From the NCBI GenBank assembly GCA_036873135.1, contig JAPTYO010000012.1, positions 4,844,090-4,908,089 on the forward strand: a stretch of 64,000 nt of DNA, written 5' to 3'. The translations under genes were made by a program, and so were the position numbers. Positions 1-9,200 of the stretch are shown in pieces. Source of the stretch: Clarkia xantiana subsp. parviflora. Its lineage: Eukaryota; Streptophyta; Magnoliopsida; Myrtales; Onagraceae. Positions within the stretch are counted from its first letter, which is position 1. Each line of letters opens with the position of its first letter. The notes below the pieces were generated by a model. The model was not told the DNA's origin. It was given only the letters and a program-made list of their open reading frames with translations, and searched no databases.

Positions 1-131
1 CCCGAGCCCGAATTGAAAATAAAAGTCCCGCCCGCTCGGGCTCGGGTCTATTCGGGACCGGGTTTTTCGGGACGGGCTCGGGACGGGTTTTTCGGGCTTT
101 CGGGCTTTCGGGTTTTCCTGCTCAGCCCTAG
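1..131. repeat. Terminal part of a plant DNA transposon (possibly hAT-type), cut by the window edge
   Basis: The first ~130 bases are a run of CGGGCT/CGGGTTTTTCGGG-type repeats that ends in CTGCTCAGCCCTAG. Read on the minus strand this is CTAGGGCTGAGCAG, which resembles the terminal repeats of many plant hAT-type non-autonomous elements. The other end is outside the window, so the family and target-site duplication cannot be checked. Confidence 0.35.
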
Positions 132-249
132 TGAATTATATGAGGTATGAAGTTAGATAGTGGTGGGTTGTATGTGTATATATAAAGAAATAAATAATGA
201 TTTAAAAAAAAAAATCGAATCTGTTTGAAAAAAAAAAAAAAAAATTGAC

Positions 250-476
250 TGGTCAATCAGACCGGTCAGTGACCGGTCATATCAGCCAGCAAGGGACCCC
301 TTGCTGGCTGGCCAGATTCCCTTGGTTATTACCAAGGGAATCCAATGTCCCTTGGCCGGGTCCCACCGACCCGGCCAACTGAGTTCAAATTTCGAACTCA
401 GTTGGCCGGGTCGGGGGGACCCGGCCAAGCAGTTCAAAATTTTGAACTGCTTGGCCGGGTCCCCCGACCCGGCCAG
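250..476. repeat. Cluster of eight adjacent palindromic hairpins
   Basis: Eight inverted repeats lie almost end to end. The stem arms are 261-268/270-277, 283-295/298-310, 315-326/331-342, 352-362/368-378, 377-386/394-403, 402-412/418-428, 427-439/440-452 and 451-461/466-476 (last pair mismatched). The second has a perfect 13-bp stem with a 2-base loop, and the seventh is a perfect 26-bp palindrome. Hairpins 4, 6 and 8 share the stem TTGGCCGGGTC with different loops. Hairpins 5 and 7 alternate with them and share a GTTCAAAnTTT core, so there is also a ~50 bp tandem period. Neighbouring stems share 2 bases. The block sits about 300 bp upstream of the HISN1 start. I know of no named family with this layout; a decayed foldback transposon is the likeliest origin. 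Confidence 0.85.
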
Positions 477-771
477 ACCCAAATTTGATTTTTTTTTTTA
501 AGCCTATATTTGGGTTTGGTTCGGCATGTAGACTTATTTTGGTCAAAAACTCGCTTATTTGGGTAATTTATCCACACAAAAAAAAAAAAAATCCAAGTTT
601 GATGACAAACAAACTCGGATTTAGCTCTCTATAGAGAGAATGCTGGCATTTCATTTCTGACGGCTGCAATTTCCTACACTTCCGTCGGTTCTGTGTGGTT
701 GTTGCCCGCGGCGGCGGCAGTTACAGTTTTAAGATCCTCCTTTCCTACAGGCTCCATCTCTCTCTAATTCC
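477..771 (+). promoter_or_regulatory. Putative promoter and 5' leader region of HISN1
   Basis: AT-rich DNA with several A/T homopolymers leads into a short palindromic CTCTCTATAGAGAG at 624-637 and a GC-richer stretch with a GCGGCGGCGG run near 708. No convincing TATA box at a proper distance was seen. The assignment rests only on its position directly before the HISN1 start codon. Confidence 0.35.
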
Positions 772-3700
772 ATGTCGCCAGCCATGTCAATGTCGTTGCT
801 CCCCTCATTTGCCCGGCACTATCTTTCTCCCTCATCTTCATCCATAAATTCTCCCCCTCTCACATGGAAGAATTGTATGACCCGTTGTCCTCCTCCCACG
901 CCTCTTCTTAACTTCTCGGTGAAGCCCTCAACAAAGACAGTAACTTGCTTCTCGGCTCCCCAATCACGAGCGGCTGTCGCCAATGGCAAGCCAGACACCA
1001 AGATTCCGGAAAGGACAGAGATTCGGCTCGGCTTGCCCAGTAAAGGTCGCATGGCAGACGACACACGTGCTCTGCTCAAGGTAACTCCTTCTTCAGATTA
1101 TCAATTCCTTAGAATCTTGGTTGTTGTGTTGGTGAGTTTGTGCAGTCTGGTAAAGTTCTGACGTTGTACATTGTTGTGTTTTCGAAGGATTGCCAACTGT
1201 CCGTCAAGCAGGTCAATCCAAGGCAGTATATCGCGCAAATTCCTCAGGTTCGGGATCTCATAAGCTGCACCTTTGCCATTGTGTTTGGACTTCCGCGTCT
1301 TTTTAGCTACCTTTTTCTGCATCCTAAGCTGACTAATTGGAGCAAAAAATGATTTCTTTTCTTTTCTTTTCTTTTGAATTTATGTATGTGAACTTACCTT
1401 TAATTGATTATCTGCTGAAATGGGTAGCTGCAAGAGGGGTTTCTCTTGATAGGCTATAGTCTTCACATTATCACAGCATGTGTACTATGGGAACTAGTAA
1501 TCTGTTTCCTGTTGGGTCTCAATGCAGGTTGTAAAAGAAGTTTGGGTCTTCTTGACATGCCATTGATTAGAAGTTAGGTATCCAGTATAATGAATCTGTT
1601 GGTAAAGTTAGAAAGAAGTTACATTCGTGTTTACACCCTGATTTTGCTTCACTGAGGGATTTTGAAGTTTTGTCTTTAGAATACTAGTTAGTGATGAATG
1701 TATTGTATTTCATGGACTAGAAAGGAACGTGAATACTTGATTAAGTATTTAATGAATGAATTTGGAACGGGAAATCAAAGTTAAATGTTGAAATCCATAT
1801 AACTATATAATTCTCTCCTCATCCCAAGTTGTTCCTTCATTGTCTGGACAGAGTTAAAATGCAATGATTCTCTCTCTGTGGCATCTTAAAGTTTTTGCTG
1901 TTGATTTAATTTGATTTGGCTTCAAGTTGGATTCATCATTTATCTACTACGCTTTTTGGGATTGAGATACACATAACGCCTGCTTACGCTGCAGAAACAA
2001 GGAAGAGGCCAACAAATTCACTGATTCTTATATGAAGTATAAGAAAATCACTGATTCTTTGCATCAATCCCAATTCTAATAGATAAACAAAGAAAAGTTT
2101 ATGTGCAAAGTTCTTAAGGGCTTTATGTAGCCTTACCTGTTTCTTAACTTGAATGCATTAAAATTTATGTAGTACACGATGTATCTGTAAATATTTCAGT
2201 TCATGTCCGTGATCTTAAGACAGTATGGTACGGTGAACCTCATACATTAATTTAGTTGTAAATGGAAGACATTTTGATAATGACGGACATCCATTGTGTA
2301 CTCTAGTCATATACCATCTCTAATGAAATATTCTTCTCTATTTCAGCTTTCTAACTTGGAAGTCTGGCTTCAGCGGCCAACAGACATAGTTAAACAATTA
2401 CTATCAGGAGATCTTGACCTTGGTTTTGTGGGATTGGACACAGTCAGCGAATATGGACAGGTATGCAGCTTGGCAATCTTTATCTGTGTACCCCATTAAG
2501 CGACATTTCTTCCTTCAAAATGTTACAATCATGTTTACAACAGTATTCTAGAACAAGGATGCGAAATTTAAGTACCCTTAGTTGAGAGTATCAAGCAACT
2601 GAAACTGAACTAGACTTATTAAAAACCCTGTTTGGCTGAACGGCGTGAATACCTCAACTTATGACATTTGATTCCTCTAAATGTTTTTGGGACCTATCTG
2701 TAGTAGCTTGAGTGAGGGTCGTTCTCAGTTATATTGAACAAGACTACAGAAGTGCATTCATTTAAAAAAGAAAAATTTCATAGAAGTGCATATAGACTTA
2801 TTTATTATAGTCTGAACTTCAAGCATGAATGTGATATTTTCAATTGGACTTGCAATTCCTCATTTATTAAATTAATTAAAGAGAGACGAGAGAGATTGAC
2901 CATCCTATTTGAAGGGTTTATCTAAAAAGTTTGGAGAGAAGTTAAAATGACCATAACAGTTTCTTAGGATCATTCTTTACGCCTATATGTGCTTTTTACT
3001 GGGTGGATGTATCCCCTAAGGTTGTCGCGTCATAAATTTTTTCTAGATAAATGGATGGTATATGTGCTTAAATGAATATTTTTTACTTCTCCATCCTAGT
3101 GTAGACATGCCATGCTACTGTTCTTGTTGCATGAAATGTTGCACCCTTTTTTTTTCTTCCAGGGTAATGAAGACCTTATCATCGTTCATGATAATCTTGA
3201 ATATGGAGATTGCCATTTATCCATTGCAGTAAGTAACATACATCTTAGCTGCTCACTACAGTTTTCTAGTAGTACATCATAAATGATAACCCCGTCTACA
3301 TTATTCGTGGCAATAGATTCCCAATTATGGTATATTCGAGAATATCAACTCAGTGAAGGAGCTAGCACAAATGCCTCAATGGACCGAAGAGAGACCTCTA
3401 AGAATTGCTACTGGCTTTACTTATGTATGAATACAAGCTTGTGTAGTTTATTTTAGTTGCGATATATATATTTTATTATTTCTTTGGGGATCTGAATGTC
3501 AAATATGTTTATTTTGTGCTCTTGTCAGTTGGGTACTAAATTTATTAGAGAAAATGGTCTGAAGCATGTGGCATTCTCAACTGCTGATGGGGGTCTGGAG
3601 GCAAAGCCTGGGGTAATAATTACATTCTTCATGTCAGTAGTTTATAACTTTATAATAAAGTTTGTTGCAAGAAATAGTTGTGTTTTCAGGCCAGGCCACT

Positions 3701-5138
3701 ACTTATTTCAGTAAATGAAACTTCTCTTCCGACAACAGATGGGATCAGCTGATGCTATTCTGGATCTTGTGAGTAGCGGAACAACACTAAGAGAGAACAA
3801 CCTGAAGGAAATTGAAGGGGGTATTGTACTAGAAAGTCAGGTAAGGCAGTCAATCCCGCAAGTGCTGCAGCTGGATTTGAGTTGACTGATCGGAAGCAAA
3901 CTCCTCATCCTCTTCTCTCTTTGTTGTTTTTTCAGGGAGTTCTTGTTGCTAACAGACGGTCATTGATCCAACGAAAAGGAGTTGTTGACATATCCCATGA
4001 AATTCTCGAACGATTGGAGGCTCACCTCAGGGCAGTTGGTCAGTTCACGGTATGATTGGGTATTCTAGATTGCTGATAGTTATGTATTAGGGTTAATAAC
4101 TAAAAAACTGTCCAAGGTTTACCCTATGTTAAAATTAGGTGTCTGAAGTTTGAAATGTTAAAATGGACTGTCCCAAGTTTCATTTTTGTTGAAATTTGGT
4201 GTCTCGGTGTGATTACTTTAGAGAAGTCAATTTCGACGAAACTGTCTGTCAAACTCGAGCTCTCATACACAATCCCTGCTCGTCATCTTGCCGGGACCGT
4301 CACCTAAAAAGTTGGTCACATCCGGGCAAGTAAATCTCGCTCTATTTTCCTTGGAAAATGGCTCCACACTACTCTTCTAGAAACTTTTTTTTTAATATTC
4401 AATTTTTAGGTGAAATTTGACGATTTTGTAAAAAGTAAAGAGTGATGGATTATGAGTGGGTTGGTGGGTTGATGGAAATGATTGAATGGAGATGAAAAGA
4501 TGCACAAAGACACCAAATTTCAACAAAAATGAAACTTGGGACAGTCCATTTTAACATTTCAAACTTCAGACACCTAATTTTAACCTAGGGTAAACCTTGG
4601 ACAGTTTTTTAGTTATTAACCCTATGTATTATTATTATTGGTCTGACAACTCAACATCTATGCTTGATTGGTGGTAGGTTACTGCCAACATGAGGGGAAG
4701 TAGTGCCGAGGAAGTAGCTGAACGAGTATTGAGTCAGCCATCACTTTCTGGTTTGCAGGTGAGACAGAATTTCATTTGATTTTCTGTTTGGTTTGTTTTG
4801 GAGAGTAATAATGATGTTATATTGATGATAGGGGCCTACTGTAAGTCCAGTGTTCTGCAAGCGGGACGGTAAAGTAGTGGCAGACTACTATGCAATTGTG
4901 ATATGTGTACCCAAGAATGCACTCTATAAGTCGGTTCAGCAGTTGAGAGCGGTAAGTAAGTCGGTTCAGCAGTTGAGGGGGGGTTCGGGTTCTCTCTTTT
5001 ATATATAATAATAATTGTTAATGAAAGAATGGCTGGTTGCAGATTGGGGGAAGTGGAGTGCTAGTCTCTCCATTGACTTACATCTTCGACGAAGAAACTC
5101 CAAGGTGGAAGGAGCTTCTATCAAAACTCGGCCTCTGA
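772..5138 (+). CDS. HISN1: ATP phosphoribosyltransferase, plastid histidine biosynthesis enzyme
   Basis: It catalyses the first committed step of histidine synthesis, joining ATP and PRPP to give phosphoribosyl-ATP (EC 2.4.2.17). Spliced exons: 772-1080, 1188-1247, 2347-2460, 3163-3228, 3317-3424, 3529-3612, 3739-3840, 3936-4049, 4678-4758, 4832-4951, 5043-5138. Every exon is a whole number of codons with GT-AG borders, and the model gives 417 residues, close to plant HISN1 (about 410). The first ~80 residues are Ser/Thr/Pro-rich and look like a plastid transit peptide. The mature part starts at [13 protein letters not shown]. The family motifs [12 protein letters not shown], the PRPP loop [11 protein letters not shown] (about residues 258-268) and the C-terminal regulatory-type domain ending [13 protein letters not shown] are intact. 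The exon 6/7 join gives LEAKPGMGSADA where relatives usually have a hydrophobic/proline stretch, a minor oddity. Plant HISN1 is normally feedback-inhibited by histidine. The start is the first ATG of the open transit-peptide exon; a Met two codons downstream is an alternative. Confidence 0.93.
4090..4622. mobile_element. Foldback Mutator-like MITE in HISN1 intron 8
   Basis: The element begins GGGTTAATAACTAAAAAACT and ends with its reverse complement; the matching arms run about 115-130 bp inward. It is flanked on both sides by the identical 9-bp sequence TATGTATTA (4081-4089 and 4623-4631). Long terminal inverted repeats plus a 9-bp target duplication are the hallmark of Mutator-like elements. 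It contains no coding capacity and lies wholly inside intron 8, so it should be spliced out. Confidence 0.85.
4927..4974 (+). repeat. Short direct duplication across the exon 10 splice donor of HISN1
   Basis: The stretch TAAGTCGGTTCAGCAGTTGA occurs once as the exon 10 end (about 4926-4945) and again right after the splice donor (about 4956-4975). The second copy is intronic and lacks the following splice site. Confidence 0.75.
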
Positions 5139-6136
5139 ACCCCTTCGTTTGGGATTGAGCTTCCAGTGTTTGCTGCTGCTTCTCTTTGAGTTTTGTTGTG
5201 TTGTAACCATTAAGTTTTAGATTTTGACAACCATCTATCTATATGTTGACATAATAATTATAACAATTTGTTTGCTTGCTTGCCTTGCCAATGCATTGAT
5301 GAAGTTTCAGTGTGAGCCTGTGACAATAGAATTGTGCGGCAGTTTACGTTTTTAGGGGTTCTTTTGGGCCATCAAAACAAGTGGAGGATCCAACTTTTAC
5401 ACTAATTAATTATTAAGGGCCAAATTAGATTAAAATTTTAACCTGACCTGACGCGACCCGATTCAGTAATTCGTGTTAATAATTAATAGGGTTAATAATA
5501 AATAGCTACTCGAACTTTGACTAATTTACAAATCGCTATTTGAACTTTAATATTTTCAAATTAGCTATTTGAATTTTTAATTTCATGATAAATTGCTATC
5601 TCGGGTTCAATTGTCGTAAAATTAGATAAACAAATTAGCATGTTTCTCCTTTGTGATTCTTTTCATATATATCAAATATGAATTTAAACATAAATTGAAA
5701 GTGTTGGAACAAAATACCTTTAATTACGCTTACAGCCTTCAATTAAACAGTGTATTTCAGATGAACATCTAACTGAAGGTGTTCTACTAGAATATTTTCA
5801 ACTTATATTTTAATTAACTTTTGGTACACATAAAAATACCATATGTGGCAGAAATCAAATATACTCATTTTCTGTCCAATTTGATGAGAATTCAAACAAA
5901 GAAAACAATTTGTTCTGAAATTAAAAATCTAATTAACTATTTTAAAAGAATTAAAATTCAGAAGCAAAGTTCGGATAGTATTTCGGCATTTCACCGTCAC
6001 TTTAACGCTTCTCTTTCATTATAAAAAATAATATTATTTTTAAGAGGTATGGTACTATGCAAGGCTGGTAGCGTGGTCGATTGTTAATAAGCTTCTTACC
6101 GATCGAGCTAGTTTTTCTCTGTTCTCTCATTCTTCT
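5139..6136. other. Intergenic region between HISN1 and BOP1
   Basis: The first ~130 bases are probably the HISN1 3' untranslated region. Around 5490-5600 there is one arm of a GGGTTAATAATAAATAG-type repeat with no matching second arm nearby, likely a broken relative of the foldback elements elsewhere in the window. The rest is AT-rich, and I see no gene or RNA in it. Confidence 0.5.
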
Positions 6137-6144
6137 AAACCCTA
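6137..6144 (+). promoter_or_regulatory. Telo-box (AAACCCTA) in the BOP1 leader
   Basis: AAACCCTA, followed by the partial repeat AAACCCTC, lies about 60 bp before the BOP1 start codon. In plants this motif is enriched near the transcription start of ribosomal-protein and ribosome-biogenesis genes, which fits the gene it precedes. Function here is inferred from motif and position. Confidence 0.6.
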
Positions 6145-6204
6145 CTAAACCCTCCTCTGACCTGCGTCCTCCGATTTGGTTGGTCTTCTCCGCTGTAGAG
6201 AAGA

Positions 6205-9200
6205 ATGGGAACGGCGGAGCGAAGTAACAAAACGAAGAAGAAGAATACTAAGTTGAAAACTGATGAAGACATCAAGCAGAAACCAGAGGTTGCTGAAGCT
6301 CCTCCATTAAGTTCAGAACAAGAACATGAAGCGAAAGAAGAAGATGAAGGTGGAAACGCCTCACCTTATGATTCAGCGGCCGATTCCGACTACTATTCTG
6401 AGGTACTTCGAAAGGGGTAGCATATGAACCTTTGGGGTTATACATTGCGAAACTTGTTTAGTGTACTGCTAGATTGGATTATATGTATGTTTGTCTTGGA
6501 AAACTGTGACTGCTAGATTTGACTCCAGCAGAATACTGTAGCTTTGTCTCTAATCATGAATTTTGTGAATTTGGAATAGAAAGTAAAGGAGTTTAGTGCT
6601 ATATATATGGATTGGTTTTAATATATTTTAAGATGTCCTGTATCAGGCTAACAGCAAAGTCTACCAAATTGTGTCTTGTTCATTTTATTTTAAATTATCT
6701 ATGTTGTGAAAGAGATGACTGTCTTTCTTTGCAGTGATGCTGCCGTGCTGGTTTTTTTTTTTTTTTTACTTCCAATTCGTCTATCACTGTGGCGTAATAG
6801 ACTGTCTTTCCAAGCAAATTAGAAACAAATGTAATGGGATTACTTTGGCAGGGTGATGTTAAAGAATCTGGAATTACAGAGGAAGGCGGAAGCTCGGAAG
6901 GAGACCATGGAGTGGAGGAGAGTGATTCTTCTGAAGATGAGGTCTATATTTTTCCTTTATTCATTTAGATTGGATGAAATTTTTATCATAGATTTTGTTG
7001 TGTGATGTTGCTTTCGTATTCACCTCTTCTTTCATCAGATTGCACCTCGAAATACGATTGGAGATGTTCCACTTGAGTGGTACAAGGATGAGGAACACAT
7101 TGGCTATGACATTTCTGGGAAAAAGCTTAAAAAGAAAGAGAGGCAGGACAAACTGGATGCGTTTCTCGCAAGTGCTGATAACTCAAAGAATTGGTCAGTA
7201 TATTTGAAATTTTGAATTGATACTCTTTTAAGAATCCTACTTCCATATGCCTAGTTCACTTGCAGTTTTATCCACGCTTTGAATGGTTGCTTTCTTCTAG
7301 TTCTGGTTCAATGGCTGCGATTATAACATTCAATCCCTTTTTTTGGTATCCAAAATTATATATTTCCTCTGCTAGGTTCTGTGCCTTGCTTTGGTATTAA
7401 TAAGGGCTGCACCTGTTTTAATGAAAGTTTTACTGTAACCAATTGTTGTAGGTTCATTAGGGATTTTTGTAGATAAGTTTATGCAGTTAATGATATCTAC
7501 TAACTTTATAATTCAAAAAAAGAAAAAGAAAAGTATATGCAATATTGCAATTGTATCACGTTTGGATATAGTACTCTCTATAGTCTGTATGAAATTTCTG
7601 CCTCTTTATATGTTGGTTCATTAGTATACACTCTGTTGGATCATGTTCTGCCCTTTAAATAATAACCATTTAAATAAATTCTGATCAACACATTGTCATC
7701 TTTATTTTGAACATTTCCATATGCAGGCGTAAGATTTATGACGAGTATAACGACGAGGAAGTAGAATTAACAAAAGAAGAGACAAAACTTATCCGTAGGT
7801 TGCTGAAAGGAGAGGCGCCTCATGCTGAATTTGATCCTTATGCGGTCAGTTTTTTAGTAAGGATGCCATTATCACTGTTAATAGTTTTCCCGTGCTTGCT
7901 AACATTGACATCTTTTGAGTGCAGCCATATGTTGATTGGTTCAAGTGGGATGATGCTTTACATCCCCTGTCAAATGCACCAGAACCGAAAAGAAGATTCA
8001 CTCCTTCAAAGTGGGAAGCTAAAAAGGTTAGTCATTAGTACTTGTTTCCTTAGAATCTTTAATGATGTTACAGCTCGATAGCATTCCCATTCTTGTACAA
8101 CATTCTCTACATGATTGTATACTTAACCCTTTCATTGGTCTAAAAGAAGTTTTAGTCGCTAATATAATTGCACAGCACCAGTAACTTTCACATGGAAACA
8201 ATAGTGTAATTTATAATTTCCAGAACTTACTATTGACGATTATTTTAGAAAGAGTTGGGGATAACTGCCTCTTCTCAGTTTGGCTATAACTAACTAACTG
8301 GCTATTAAGTGTTAACAAAAACAAACAACCTTCTCCAGCCATGTCGTTACTGAAGGCATTAACTATGGTATCTCTCGTGTGTGAAATATGAGCATGGTTG
8401 AAGTTTCATATTTAAAAGAAAAAAGCTTTTAGTTATGTACAAGTTTGATGTTGCCATGTTAGTTTTATTGGTGTACCCATTTTTACATGTTAGAATGGAA
8501 CTTGAGGTTTTTACAGTTATTTGGTATTTGTTACTTGTGTAACTAAGGAAAATGGTTGAACTGTTTCTTCTTCAGTCAATTTCTTTTATCCTTCCGTTGC
8601 ATGGTGGTTATGGGTGGGACACCATCTTTTACTTTTGTCAGAATTGCTTGTTGTATTTCCTGTACTCAGAGGCGACAATCTTCTCGACTCAAATTTTATA
8701 TCTATAGTTTGCTCTGAGCAAATCTTGGATGATCTCTGTAAATATAGCTGTTCAGTACTGTGACCCTAGCTGTTGCCATGCCTATACTTTTGCTTGAATT
8801 CTCCATGGGCATGATGTAGAAATGTGTTCTACATGGTAGAACATTGTCTGGAATATTATATATATAAATTCCTTTTCCCATTCCACCATGTATGAGGTGG
8901 TAACTCATTTATTCATCTTTGAAACTTTTGCAGGTTGCAAAGCTTGTTAGAGCCATTAGAGAGGGTCGGATAAAGTTTGACGAGCCAAAAGAAGAACCTT
9001 CTTTCTATCACTTGTGGGATGATGAATCTGGGCCAGTGGACAAGACTTCACATTTGGCCTACATTCCAGCACCTAAGCCAAAGCTTCCAGGTTTTTTTTT
9101 TCTGCAGTATGGGGCTAGTCCCGTTCCTTTTTGCTTTTAAGGCAAGCTTAAACTAGATATTGATTTCTCATTCTCTTTTTTCGTGATATTTTATCAGGAC

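Noticed and set aside
250..476. CRISPR-like array or a cluster of microRNA precursors
   Set aside because: There are no equal spacers, a plant nuclear context rules out CRISPR, and the stems are too short and loops too tight for plant microRNA precursors.
819..1322. Minus-strand open frames over the first HISN1 exons
   Set aside because: They are antisense shadows of the conserved HISN1 coding sequence.
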